DNA of 64,000 nucleotides, from the NCBI GenBank assembly GCA_036323355.1, contig AP028876.1, forward strand, positions 1,550,001-1,614,000, given 5' to 3'. Of this stretch, positions 9,340 to 17,742 are shown one piece after another (position 1 is the stretch's first letter; every line of letters begins with the position of its first letter). The notes beneath the pieces are model-generated. The model had not been told where the DNA came from and did no database searches. It saw only the letters and a list, made by a program, of their open reading frames with translations. The DNA is from Gottschalkiaceae bacterium SANA. Its GTDB lineage: Bacteria > Bacillota > Clostridia > Tissierellales > GPF-1. A program made the translations under genes and the position numbers.

Positions 9340-9368
9340 TTGTAAGGCGTTGGAAAATAAAGTATGAT
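9340..9368 (+). promoter_or_regulatory. Sigma-A promoter for the GGDEF gene
   Basis: TTGTAA and TATGAT are separated by exactly 17 bases, placing the transcript start near 9375, about 55 bases before the chosen start codon of the diguanylate cyclase. Confidence 0.6.
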
Positions 9369-9428
9369 AGATGAAAGGCAAAAAAGAAATTCATTATGTT
9401 TAAGTTGAAAATGAGGGAAGAAGAATAT

Positions 9429-11138
9429 ATGAAAAAATTGAACCGTGCAATGGTGAAAACAATTCTTGAACCAAGTGTAAAGAAAACGAATGCATTTTTC
9501 TTATGTGTAATTTTGCTTATCGTGTTTTTTGCTCGGCTTTCTCCAGAGAAAGATTTGGGTCTTGTGCAAGAAAAATTCTTTTCACTGAATGATCAATGGA
9601 CCGTTATAAGTGGGGCGAACCGTGTCGATGAGGTAACTTTGCCCTATCAAATACCGAGCGATCAAAGAGGAGAACACTTTTTAATCACGAAGACAATCAA
9701 TGAAGATTTTGAAGATGAAATGTATCTGCGAATTCGAGCTTCCATGCAAGATATCAGGGTGATGGCAAAAGGGGAAGTTATTTATCAGAGTGAACGTGAT
9801 CATGAAGGTTCATTGGTCTTTCCAGAAGTAAGCATGTGGCATTTAATCAAGCTCCCAAGAGATATGAAGGGGGAAATCTTAACAATCGATTTTTCAACAA
9901 ATATAGAAGCCTTTAAAGGAATGGTAAACGGAATCTATTATGGAAGTGAAGGTGCTTTATTAAAGGACTTAGTGGCAAGAAATTATACGGGGTTACTTGT
10001 TGGAATTATTATGCTTCTTGCAGGGATTACGTCAATCATTGTTTCTTTCTCTTTAAGAAAATTGGGTGATCGAAGGTTGTTCTATATTGGTGTATTCTCA
10101 ATTACAGCGAGCATCTGGATGTTTTCTGAATTACGAATTTTACAATTTATAACGGGTAATCGTTTTATATTGGGTGGAATCAGTTATTTTATGGTTCCTC
10201 TGATCGGTTTTTCACTAATTCGCTACCTAGGTATCGTTGTTTTGATGAAGTACTCGAAGAGCATTGATAGAATTTCATTTGTATTGGCAGCTTGCTTTAT
10301 TTTCTTGTTTTTTGCTCAGTTAATTGGCGGGTTGCCATTGATCAGTGGCTTGCTATTTGTGAATGTTTTAATGGGTTTGATTATTGTATGGGTAACCACT
10401 GTTATCTTATATGAATCCATTGGGCTAAAGAATAAACGAGCAATTAAGTACGGATTATATATGAGTGTTTTAGTGGCTTCTCAAGTCATGGAAATCATTG
10501 TATTTTTTACGAAGGATTTTGATCGAATGTCCCATTTTAGCAAATTGGGTGATGGGATATTTTTGGGCTTTATGCTTTGGGAGTCAATCAGTTATTTCAA
10601 AAGTATTTTGAGGCTTAATCAGAAAACAAAGATTTTGGAGGAAATGGCTTATAAAGATAGCTTAGTTGAAGGGAATAATCGCGCTGCCTATGAAAGGGAT
10701 CTTGACCAAATATTAGATTCTATCGATATTCAGTCTTTTAGACTCGTTTTGATTGATATCAACCAATTGAAACAAATCAATGATGTCTTTGGACATGCGA
10801 CAGGCGACAAGGCAATTATACGAAGTTATCAATTGATGTGCCAAGCCTTTGAAGATATTGGGACATGCTATAGATTGGGTGGCGACGAGTTTGCAGGCAT
10901 TGTTACAGAGACTAATGAAGTGGTATTTTATGATGCAATAAAGGCCTTGGAGCAAGGGATTGAGCAGGAGAACAACCAACAGAAATATCCTTTTAGTTTA
11001 GCTATAGGCAGCGGCTTTTATGAGAAAGATCATATCGACGAAAGAAAAAAATTTAGCACGTTTTTCCATGAAGTCGATCAACGGATGTACAGCAAGAAGA
11101 AACGCCGATATAGTGAATGGAGTGAATCAGTTATTTGA
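9429..11138 (+). CDS. Diguanylate cyclase with 7TM sensor (GGDEF)
   Basis: The 569-aa membrane protein should make c-di-GMP from two GTP. Layout: a first membrane span, an extracytoplasmic beta domain (about 40-185), seven hydrophobic segments (about 187-395) resembling 7TMR-DISM receptors, and a C-terminal GGDEF domain with intact active site RLGGDEF (about 482-488). No RxxD inhibitory site is visible before it. An in-frame ATG at 9396 exists, but AGGGAAGAAG sits just ahead of ATG 9429, which I take as the start. The c-di-GMP could reach the PilZ-bearing synthase encoded at 24.2 kb. The ligand is unknown. Confidence 0.88.
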   Translation: MKKLNRAMVKTILEPSVKKTNAFFLCVILLIVFFARLSPEKDLGLVQEKFFSLNDQWTVISGANRVDEVTLPYQIPSDQRGEHFLITKTINEDFEDEMYLRIRASMQDIRVMAKGEVIYQSERDHEGSLVFPEVSMWHLIKLPRDMKGEILTIDFSTNIEAFKGMVNGIYYGSEGALLKDLVARNYTGLLVGIIMLLAGITSIIVSFSLRKLGDRRLFYIGVFSITASIWMFSELRILQFITGNRFILGGISYFMVPLIGFSLIRYLGIVVLMKYSKSIDRISFVLAACFIFLFFAQLIGGLPLISGLLFVNVLMGLIIVWVTTVILYESIGLKNKRAIKYGLYMSVLVASQVMEIIVFFTKDFDRMSHFSKLGDGIFLGFMLWESISYFKSILRLNQKTKILEEMAYKDSLVEGNNRAAYERDLDQILDSIDIQSFRLVLIDINQLKQINDVFGHATGDKAIIRSYQLMCQAFEDIGTCYRLGGDEFAGIVTETNEVVFYDAIKALEQGIEQENNQQKYPFSLAIGSGFYEKDHIDERKKFSTFFHEVDQRMYSKKKRRYSEWSESVI

Positions 11139-11463
11139 TAACCAGCTTCATTTTCAAGTTTGTGATGGGCAATGGTTGGAAAAGGCGTCTGATAAACAGG
11201 TGTTTTTATGTATAACGAATAAATTGCTGAAAGCAATGAACGTTCAAATTGGAAAGTTAGTTATCAAAGAATCAAGAAAATTGATAGATTTGTTGAAAGA
11301 TAGAAAATATGATTCTGTACTAGTCTTTTCAAGAAGCAAATATAGAAAATCGAAATCTACCCGATCGAATGACAGAGGACTGAAATCCACGCAAATCGAT
11401 GGGCGAAAGTCAAAACCGATACAAGGGAATGGCCGCAGAACAGCTAACGGTTCTCACCAGTAA
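11113..11463 (+). CDS. Unrecognised small basic protein with 10-residue repeats, overlapping GGDEF gene
   Basis: The frame runs past the GGDEF stop to a stop at 11463 just before a terminator, so a coding role is plausible. The possible start is GTG 11113 (about 116 aa), overlapping the upstream gene by 26 bases; an upstream ATG (11020) would overlap more. The N-terminal part is mixed alpha/beta in look (QVFLCITNKLLKAMNVQIGK). The C-terminus is strongly basic with three copies of a ten-residue unit: KSTRSNDRGL, KSTQIDGRKS, KPIQGNGRRT. I do not recognise a family. There is no good ribosome binding site, so translational coupling is assumed. It could be non-coding read-through. Confidence 0.4.
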   Translation: MNGVNQLFDNQLHFQVCDGQWLEKASDKQVFLCITNKLLKAMNVQIGKLVIKESRKLIDLLKDRKYDSVLVFSRSKYRKSKSTRSNDRGLKSTQIDGRKSKPIQGNGRRTANGSHQ

Positions 11464-11467
11464 AAGC

Positions 11468-11506
11468 GGAGCAGTAGAAGTGAATTCACTTCTACTGCTT
11501 TTTTTG
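11468..11506 (+). terminator. Intrinsic terminator after GGDEF operon
   Basis: The palindrome AGCAGTAGAAGTG / CACTTCTACTGCT followed by TTTTTT forms a 13-bp hairpin and T-run a few bases after the small basic ORF. Confidence 0.9.
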
Positions 11507-11576
11507 AGTTGAAAATGGATTGTTTATACATTCTTTAGTTTTGAACGGGTGACTTTTCGTGTGAGTTGATGTATTA

Positions 11577-11601
11577 TTTATTTAGGAACTAACTAAATAA
11601 A
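11577..11601 (+). promoter_or_regulatory. Palindromic operator upstream of marR gene
   Basis: The perfect 9-bp inverted repeat TTTATTTAG / CTAAATAAA, spaced by seven bases, lies directly downstream of a TATTAT (-10-like, 11572-11577) and just ahead of the ribosome binding site. Position and symmetry fit an autoregulatory MarR site. Confidence 0.6.
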
Positions 11602-11611
11602 GAGGTGCGAA

Positions 11612-12037
11612 ATGGATGTATTTGAAGAATTATTTGATCTCTATGACCGAGAGTGTGAAGAGTGGCTGGAAACGAGTCTTTCAGAAACTTCCTTTGCTCA
11701 TTTAACTTTCAATCATTATCAGTATTTGAAGGCAATTGATGACTTGGGATGCCCCACACTAAGTTCATTGTCAGAATACCTAAAGGTTTCCAATGCCTCG
11801 ACATCGGCCATGATTAACAAGCTCATTCATGAGCGATTGGTAGTAAAATACCAATCAGAAAAAGATAAGCGAAGCTATTATGTGAAATTATCAGACCTGG
11901 GCAATCAGATCATCAGGATGGAGAAAAAGAGCTTTCTCTTGGTCACAACACGACTCGTAGAAAACTTAGGAAAAGAGCAACAAAAAGAACTGCTATTTTT
12001 ACTACGGCAGGGATTAGATTCAGTGAAGAGTAACTGA
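11612..12037 (+). CDS. MarR-family transcriptional regulator
   Basis: The 141-aa protein has the winged-helix DNA-binding layout of MarR: LSSLSEYLKVSNASTSAMINKL (shown here in two parts, LSSLSEYLKV and SNASTSAMINKL, about 50-72) as recognition helices, and the wing motif SEKDKRSYYVKLSDLG (about 85-100) with the conserved D-x-R. It likely represses its own promoter through the palindrome overlapping its leader and controls the antiporter encoded nine bases downstream. The ligand is not evident. Ribosome binding site AGAGGTG. Confidence 0.88.
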   Translation: MDVFEELFDLYDRECEEWLETSLSETSFAHLTFNHYQYLKAIDDLGCPTLSSLSEYLKVSNASTSAMINKLIHERLVVKYQSEKDKRSYYVKLSDLGNQIIRMEKKSFLLVTTRLVENLGKEQQKELLFLLRQGLDSVKSN

Positions 12038-12058
12038 ATAGGATAGATGGAGGCAAAT

Positions 12059-13261
12059 ATGCACTCGGAAATGAAATATTTAATAGATTTAATGCTTATT
12101 TTAGCGGCATCAAGTGGTGGAGCTTGGCTAGCCAAGCGTTTGAATCAGCCGCAAATCGTTGGACAAATTTTAGGTGGCGTATTGATCGGATCGTCCATTT
12201 TAGGCATCGTCGAACAGTCTGAATTTATCGGGAAACTATCAGAAATTGGTGTTATTGTATTAATGTTTATTACTGGGCTTGAAACGAGTTTATCAGAGTT
12301 GAAAGCATCTGCAGAACGATCAGCGGCAATAGCCATTGGTGGAATTGTACTTCCATTTGCCATGGGATTTTTAAGTATTATGCTATTAAAAGAAAATTTC
12401 ATGATTTCAGAAGCGGTATTTTTGGGTGTGATTCTGACTGCAACGAGCATGGGCGTCACGGTGAAAATTCTTGCCGAGTTTAGAGCGCTTCAATCCAAGC
12501 AAGGAGTTAGTGTTTTGGGAGCGGCAGTGATTGACGATATTGTTGGTATCATGATTTTATCTGTTGCTCTTGGTGCGTTTGGAAAGTCGACAGCTAGTCT
12601 TTGGATGTTATTGATGAAGATCGCCATCTTTTTCGTTATTGTGATTTTCGCAGGGGAGTGGATATCGACAGCTGTGAATCGTAATATTCGAATTTTGAAA
12701 GAATTGAAATCCAAATTTTTATTGCCGATTTCAATTTCGTTGATTCTTCTCTTTGCAATCACTGCAAGTGAGTTTGGCATGGCTGCCATTATAGGCGCTT
12801 ATTTTGTAGGAGTCATACTATCTACGACACAGATGAAACATCGTATCACTCATGAAGTTGAAAAGTTTGGAACCGGATTCTTTATTCCGATTTTCTTTGT
12901 AAATATAGGATTGAGTGTGAATATGACCATGGTAGGAAAGTATTTCACTCTTGCAATTGCGATTACGTTCGTCGGTATACTTAGCAAAGTAATTGGATCC
13001 GGAATTGGAGCTAGAATCAGTGGATTTGATTACTTATCTTCACTGCAAATTGGGGTCAGTATGGTGCCCCGGGCAGAGGTCGCTTTGATCGTGTCAAATA
13101 TTGCTTTGAAGGCAGGATTGATTGGAGAAGATATTTTCGTAGGGGTGATTTTATTGGTCATCGTCTCTTCTGTTGTCTCTCCCATGCTGTATAAAGGGCT
13201 TGAACAGCGGAAGAAAAAAACAAGTAAACTGCTTAAAGATGCAAAAAAGAAGGTGGCTTAA
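12059..13261 (+). CDS. CPA2-family cation/proton antiporter (Kef/NapA type)
   Basis: The ~400-aa membrane protein has about 12-13 spans and the Na+/H+ exchanger domain: GGVLIGSSILG (early), a TGLETSLSEL segment, and the unwound-helix acidic motif VIDDIVGIMIL (about 157-167) where the adjacent Asp pair binds the cation and proton. It lacks the TrkA-N domain of full KefB/KefC proteins. ATG 12047 is possible, but GGAGG at 12049-12053 is correctly placed only for ATG 12059. It is co-transcribed with the MarR gene, suggesting induction by a small molecule or stress. Confidence 0.85.
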   Translation: MHSEMKYLIDLMLILAASSGGAWLAKRLNQPQIVGQILGGVLIGSSILGIVEQSEFIGKLSEIGVIVLMFITGLETSLSELKASAERSAAIAIGGIVLPFAMGFLSIMLLKENFMISEAVFLGVILTATSMGVTVKILAEFRALQSKQGVSVLGAAVIDDIVGIMILSVALGAFGKSTASLWMLLMKIAIFFVIVIFAGEWISTAVNRNIRILKELKSKFLLPISISLILLFAITASEFGMAAIIGAYFVGVILSTTQMKHRITHEVEKFGTGFFIPIFFVNIGLSVNMTMVGKYFTLAIAITFVGILSKVIGSGIGARISGFDYLSSLQIGVSMVPRAEVALIVSNIALKAGLIGEDIFVGVILLVIVSSVVSPMLYKGLEQRKKKTSKLLKDAKKKVA

Positions 13262-13371
13262 AACAAGTCATAAAAGGAAAGGTATCATTTTATATCGTTG
13301 AAGGGATTATGATGCAAGCGAGTTATCTTTAGGGCGTTCGATGAAGAAATATGAAATTTTGAGGAGGGAAA

Positions 13372-13980
13372 ATGGAAGTAATTATCGTTCCAAATGCAGA
13401 AGATTACTATGAAGAGAGCATTCAAATATTCAATGAATCTTTTTTATCGAAGTTAGGCTTTATATCAAAAAGTGAAGAATTGCAGGTTTCTTTAGCCCGA
13501 GATTTTGGCTTAATTGACATTGATGTGAAGGATAAAGAGTTTGTGGCAGTTGCTGAGGGAAAAGTAATGGGTCTTCTAACCTTGGTATTTGAGGACCAGG
13601 GAAAACTTGAACTGAAACCAAATATAAGCAAGGGAAAATTGCTCAAAAAATATGGTTTGTTCGGATTGATCAGAGGAGCTTTATTGAGCATGGTATTTTC
13701 TTATCACCCACCGAAAAATGAACTGTATATTGATAGTATTGGCGTTTCTGCTGATGCAAGAGGAAGGGGAGTAGGAACGAAGCTTTTGGAGTTTGCTGAG
13801 GAGCTTGCTCACCGCAAAGGGTGTAATACGCTTTCGCTACACGTCATGAAAGAAAATCCAAAAGCAAAAGCATTGTACGAGAGACTTGGATATAAAGTTG
13901 TATCTGAGGACTCCTTTCGATGGCTAAAACGTGTAACCGGATACTCTGGAGCCTACCACATGATTAAGTCGATCCTGTAA
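13372..13980 (+). CDS. GNAT-family N-acetyltransferase
   Basis: The 202-aa protein has a clear acetyl-CoA-binding core: ELYIDSIGVSADARGRGVGT (pyrophosphate loop R/Q-x-x-G-x-G/A as ARGRGVG, about 132-138), then NTLSLHVMKENPKAKALYERLGY, given in parts as NTLSLHVMKENPKA and KALYERLGY, the usual motif B. Substrate cannot be told. It stands alone, 110 bases after the antiporter, with ribosome binding site GAGGAGGG. Confidence 0.85.
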   Translation: MEVIIVPNAEDYYEESIQIFNESFLSKLGFISKSEELQVSLARDFGLIDIDVKDKEFVAVAEGKVMGLLTLVFEDQGKLELKPNISKGKLLKKYGLFGLIRGALLSMVFSYHPPKNELYIDSIGVSADARGRGVGTKLLEFAEELAHRKGCNTLSLHVMKENPKAKALYERLGYKVVSEDSFRWLKRVTGYSGAYHMIKSIL

Positions 13981-14081
13981 CAGACCAGGAATGTATTTGA
14001 CTAGGTTAATGAGTTGAACTAGATAAGTTGGGCCGTGAAACTAGGTCGAATATTTCATATGGGTGAAAGGGATAAAAGGTT

Positions 14082-14558
14082 ATGATTAGATTTGAAACGA
14101 AAAGGTGTTTGATTCGAAATTTTATTGAAGGTGACATCGAGGAATTCATGGATTATAGGAATGACAAAAATTGGATGCAGTATCAGGGATTCACAGGATT
14201 AACGCGGGAAGAATATAAAGAAGCCTTGCTCACTGAGGGATCTGTTGATGAGGGTATGCAATTGGCGATTGTTTGTAAAAGCAATTCAAAGCTCTTGGGT
14301 GATTTGTATTTGAAGAAATGCGGAGATGTGTTTTGGATCGGTTATACAATCAGTCCATTATATGCAAGGCAAGGTTACGCTTATGAAACGACCTTGGCTT
14401 TACTTGAATGGATTAAAGGCCAAGGTATTTCGAAGGTGTATGCAGGTGTACTGCCAGAGAATCGTGCATCGATTCAGTTGTTAAAGAAATTGGGCTTCAC
14501 CTGTATTGAAAGGGATGAGAACGAGGAGGATATTTTTTTACTGGAAGTAGAGAGCTAG
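14082..14558 (+). CDS. GNAT-family N-acetyltransferase (RimJ/RimL-like)
   Basis: The 158-aa protein starts with the RimJ/RimL-type opening TKRCLIRNFIEGDIEEF and has the acyl-CoA core ISPLYARQGYAYETT followed by the C-terminal strand motif NRASIQLLKKLGF. It may acetylate a protein N-terminus, an amino acid or a drug; the sequence does not decide. Ribosome binding site is GGTGAAAGG. A strong terminator follows. Confidence 0.85.
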   Translation: MIRFETKRCLIRNFIEGDIEEFMDYRNDKNWMQYQGFTGLTREEYKEALLTEGSVDEGMQLAIVCKSNSKLLGDLYLKKCGDVFWIGYTISPLYARQGYAYETTLALLEWIKGQGISKVYAGVLPENRASIQLLKKLGFTCIERDENEEDIFLLEVES

Positions 14559-14590
14559 AAGTTCATTCTTTAGTTAATTGAAATAAAGTC

Positions 14591-14629
14591 ATAAGCTACT
14601 ACATATTACAATGTAGTAGCTTATTTTTA
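14591..14629 (+). terminator. Intrinsic terminator
   Basis: A perfect 14-bp stem (ATAAGCTACTACAT / ATGTAGTAGCTTAT), loop ATTACA, then TTTTTAT. The remaining ~315 bases up to 14946 show no supported gene or RNA element. Confidence 0.88.
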
Positions 14630-14946
14630 TTGTTGGGGATCCATAGTTGAGATTGTAAAAAAGTGGTTTGCAAGCCAAGGAAGACCCAGTGATGGGATGT
14701 GCAGTTCATGGATCTTTAAACCTGTACGAATATGAGCATATGTAATGAAAAAGAATCAATCGTGCATCGAAGTCGAAAAATACGGGTAATTATTGTTTCA
14801 TTTCATTTCGTTGATCTGCCTATGTGTTATTATTCAATCATAGATAAACATACGATTTGGATGACTTGCTAGATTTTGCTTTTGAATGACTAGGAAGCAC
14901 TTGTAAAGCAAGGTTGAAAAATCGAATAGTTGAATGGAGGAGAAAA

Positions 14947-15648
14947 ATGAATTCAAAAAGAAAACTGAGAGTACCGATCTTTACGATTAATCCTAAATCA
15001 TACTTATATGGAAAAGAGTCTATTGATTTTGCGATCTTTGCAGATGGATTGGCAGAAAAATATGATGTGGATATTCTGTTTTCAGCTAAGGATATTGATT
15101 TAAAGGATATTGCACGTCAGACGAAGCATCTCATTGTTACAGCTCAGCATATGGATGGGATCAAGCCAGGCCGAGGAATGGGCAAGGCACTTCCTGAAGC
15201 CTATAAGGAAGCTGGCGTTCAAGCCGTTATGCTGAATCATGTGGAATGTCCAATGACAATCTCTGCATTAGCTGAGGCTATTGATAGAGCAAGCCAACTA
15301 GGCATTTTAACCTTTGTTTTAGCAGATCAAGCTGCAGATACGCGGGCAATCGCTGCCTTGCATCCAGATGTTATTTGCTGCGAGCTATCATCGATGATCG
15401 GAAAAGGCATTCAACAAGCTGAAACCTATGCCATGGATAACAAAAAGATTGTTCATGCCATTTCACCAGAAACCCTAGTTGTGTCTGGAACCGGCTTGAG
15501 AACACCTGAGGACGTTTATCGGACGATACAAGAAGGATCTGATGGATCAGGCGGGACCAGTGGAATAGTCTGTGCAGAAGACATGTATGGTACTTTAGAA
15601 GCCATGATCAAGATGTTGAAAAAAGCAAAGGATGAGTTGTATAAATAG
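14947..15648 (+). CDS. Triosephosphate isomerase-like protein (archaeal-type TIM branch)
   Basis: The 233-aa TIM-barrel protein keeps the catalytic triad positions of triosephosphate isomerase: INPKSY (Asn/Lys, strand 1), LNHVEC (His, strand 4) and CELSSMIGKG (Glu, strand 6), plus the phosphate loops SGTGLRTPED and GGTSGIV. The region VTAQHMDGIKPGRGMG matches the short archaeal-type family. Instead of the usual N-H-S-E it has N-H-V-E, and it is not in a glycolytic gene cluster, so it may isomerise another ketose/aldose phosphate. GGAGG before ATG 14947 decides the start over an upstream in-frame ATG. yjbQ follows 13 bases later. Confidence 0.8.
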   Translation: MNSKRKLRVPIFTINPKSYLYGKESIDFAIFADGLAEKYDVDILFSAKDIDLKDIARQTKHLIVTAQHMDGIKPGRGMGKALPEAYKEAGVQAVMLNHVECPMTISALAEAIDRASQLGILTFVLADQAADTRAIAALHPDVICCELSSMIGKGIQQAETYAMDNKKIVHAISPETLVVSGTGLRTPEDVYRTIQEGSDGSGGTSGIVCAEDMYGTLEAMIKMLKKAKDELYK

Positions 15649-15661
15649 GGAGGAACAAAAT

Positions 15662-16201
15662 ATGAGAATGTTTACGAAAATTGTCGGATTGGAAACCGAT
15701 GCGGGTCGCGTTACCTATCTTAATATCACAGATAAAATTAAAGATGTGATCGAAGAATCGGGGATTAAAAATGGCCATGTCATCGTGCAGGTACCGCATA
15801 CAACTTGCTCTGTAATCTTTGAAGAATATGTTCATGACCGTGATATCACGGGAGATGAGTTCCTGCAAACCGATTTGAATAATGTTTTAAATCGTATTAT
15901 TCCGAGGGAGTTGACCAATGATTTCAATTACAAGTATCCGGGACCAGAGCACCTAGCTTTTGTAAAAGAATATACGGAGAATGACGTTGATCAAGCCAAT
16001 CCGCTTAGTGTTGAAGATGCATTTAAAACTCTATTGAACGGAGATGCTCATCTGCGGGGATCCTTGTTCGGATGCAGTGAAACTTTTATTCTTTGTGAGG
16101 GTAGCATGGCAATTGGTTTAGTTGGGTCTATTTACTTTATTGACTGGGATCAAAATCGAGCTCGAAATCGAAAGTGTTATGTTCAAGTTGTAGGTGAATA
16201 A
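15662..16201 (+). CDS. yjbQ: YjbQ-family protein (UPF0047, secondary thiamine-phosphate synthase-like)
   Basis: This is a 179-aa protein of the UPF0047/YjbQ family; some members have weak thiamine-phosphate synthase activity, but the physiological role is unsettled. Family marks are VPHTTCSVIFEEY, the acidic D-R-D-I stretch, NGDAHLRGSLFGCSE and the C-terminal DWDQNRARNRK. The ribosome binding site AGGGAGGA precedes ATG 15662, so the longer frame from 15632 is not used. It is co-transcribed with the TIM-like isomerase. Confidence 0.88.
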   Translation: MRMFTKIVGLETDAGRVTYLNITDKIKDVIEESGIKNGHVIVQVPHTTCSVIFEEYVHDRDITGDEFLQTDLNNVLNRIIPRELTNDFNYKYPGPEHLAFVKEYTENDVDQANPLSVEDAFKTLLNGDAHLRGSLFGCSETFILCEGSMAIGLVGSIYFIDWDQNRARNRKCYVQVVGE

Positions 16202-16238
16202 AGGATAGGGTTTAGTCGTTGAGAATTCTTAACAAATG

Positions 16239-16280
16239 AACATAAGCGAGTAAGGTCAACTGACCTTACTCGCTTATGTT
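16239..16280. terminator. Bidirectional terminator between yjbQ and cobT
   Basis: A perfect 18-bp hairpin (AACATAAGCGAGTAAGGT with its complement, hexaloop CAACTG) separates two convergent genes and can act on both strands. Confidence 0.8.
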
Positions 16281-16312
16281 ATATGCTATGAGCAAAAAGG
16301 GTGAAGAACTCT

Positions 16313-17362
16313 CTAAACGATATCGATGCCGGCCTCTTGGAAGGTAAGCATTTCATTATTCATATAGGTAGCTGCTTCAATGATATTAAACATGATGGCC
16401 GAGCCGGTGCCTTCGCCCAGCCTCATATTTAAATCAAGCATAGTATCGAAATTAAGAAGATCGGAAGCGGTAGCGGCTCCTTTTTCATTGGAAGAGTGAG
16501 AACAAATTAGGAAATCACGTACCTTAGGTTCGAGATGTGTAGCAATGATGGCAGCGGCAGTTGAAATATATCCATCAATAACAACGGGTACTCGATAGGC
16601 TGCACCAGCAAGCATGACGCCTGCCATACCGGCAATATCAAATCCACCTACCTTTGAGACTACATCGATTGCATCATTTTTATTTGGAGAGTTAACTTCA
16701 ATAGACTTTCTGATGACTGCAATCTTGTTTTCTAGCTTGTCGCTTGTTAGATTTGCACCAACACCAGTAATTTCTATTGGATCCAAACCGGAATAGACAG
16801 ATAAAATTGCAGTACTTGTGGTTGTATTGCCGATACCGATCTCGCCAGTGCCAATTAAATTTCTTCCCTTGTTGATTTCGTCTCGAGCTGTTTCGATCCC
16901 GATTTCAATAGCTTTGATGGCATCTTCTCGTGTCATTGCGGGACCCTTGATCATGTTATTGGTACTTTCTTTAATCCTTCGGTTGAGAATTTTATCATAG
17001 TTTACTTGACCAATCACACCGACATCTACGGTAACGAGATCAGCACCCGCTTGTTTTGCAAAGGCACCGACACCCGTAATACCTTCTGAAATAAATCCTG
17101 TCATCAGATTTGTTACAGCTTGGGGAGCGGCAGCGATTCCTTCTTCACAGACGCCGTTGTCGGACGCCATAACGATAATTACTTTGTTATCTACTTTTGG
17201 ATAAGGATTTCCCGTTATGCCAGCTAGTTGAACAAGGATATTTTCTACCTTGCCTAAACTACCGATGGGTTTAACGAGATTATTGATTCGATCTTGCGCT
17301 TCCGATTTGGCATCTTGTTGAAGGCCATCAATCCTTTGAATTGTTTCTTGCAATAATGACAT
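16313..17362 (-). CDS. cobT: Nicotinate-nucleotide--dimethylbenzimidazole phosphoribosyltransferase
   Basis: CobT (349 aa, usual length) makes alpha-ribazole phosphate from a lower-ligand base and nicotinate mononucleotide, for the nucleotide loop of cobamides. Family marks are NNLVKPIGSLGKVE (about 27-40), MASDNGVCEEGI, GEIGIGNTTTSTA (about 176) and the C-terminal RLGEGTGSA (about 314) with the catalytic Glu. No other cobamide gene is adjacent. AAGGAGGAAC precedes the start. Expression is controlled by the cobalamin riboswitch and terminator upstream. Confidence 0.95.
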   Translation of the reverse strand: MSLLQETIQRIDGLQQDAKSEAQDRINNLVKPIGSLGKVENILVQLAGITGNPYPKVDNKVIIVMASDNGVCEEGIAAAPQAVTNLMTGFISEGITGVGAFAKQAGADLVTVDVGVIGQVNYDKILNRRIKESTNNMIKGPAMTREDAIKAIEIGIETARDEINKGRNLIGTGEIGIGNTTTSTAILSVYSGLDPIEITGVGANLTSDKLENKIAVIRKSIEVNSPNKNDAIDVVSKVGGFDIAGMAGVMLAGAAYRVPVVIDGYISTAAAIIATHLEPKVRDFLICSHSSNEKGAATASDLLNFDTMLDLNMRLGEGTGSAIMFNIIEAATYMNNEMLTFQEAGIDIV

Positions 17363-17391
17363 TTTTGTTCCTCCTTAAATAAATTCAAAAT

Positions 17392-17426
17392 AAAAAAGCC
17401 TACACCAATAAATAGCATAGACTTTC
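17392..17426 (-). terminator. Regulatory terminator of the cobalamin riboswitch
   Basis: Read on the minus strand, AGTCTATGC pairs with GTGTAGGCT (with G-U pairs) and is followed by TTTTTT, between the riboswitch and cobT. It is the probable expression platform. Confidence 0.7.
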
Positions 17427-17451
17427 CATATCTTTACAGAATCATAACTTC

Positions 17452-17602
17452 AGGCAGGTCTTCTGACTCTGGTTCATTGTCAAGATTCGCCTTCCCTCGA
17501 AAACGAAGTGGCATACTTGTATCTTGACTCACCATTACAGCGGTGGGCACGTTCAGGACTTTCACCTGATTCCCTATTCTCCCCGAAGGGCACCTGAAAT
17601 AT
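17452..17602 (-). promoter_or_regulatory. Cobalamin (AdoCbl) riboswitch
   Basis: The minus strand shows the class signature in order: AGGTGCCC near the 5' end, GGGAATCAGGTG, CCCACCGCTGTAA, the B12-box region GTATGCCAC, and the conserved 3' end AGTCAGAAGACCTGCC. Ligand binding should favour the downstream terminator, so cobT falls when cobalamin is plentiful. Confidence 0.93.
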
Positions 17603-17619
17603 GGTATTCATTTAACTAG

Positions 17620-17648
17620 AGTATAGCGATCATTCTTTCGATGTTCAA
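17620..17648 (-). promoter_or_regulatory. Promoter of cobT transcript
   Basis: On the minus strand TTGAAC and TATACT are 17 bases apart, just upstream of the riboswitch. Confidence 0.75.
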
Positions 17649-17742
17649 GTCGAATTTGTAGAAACATGAAATTCTTAAGGTGTTGGTCAAAATAGTATCA
17701 TATGGGTTGTTGTAAGCTGATTTGATCTATTCTCGAGGATGA

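Noticed and set aside
11339-11432. 30-bp tandem repeats as a CRISPR-like array
   Set aside because: Units are adjacent without spacers, imperfect, in frame and few; they encode a repeated basic peptide unit.
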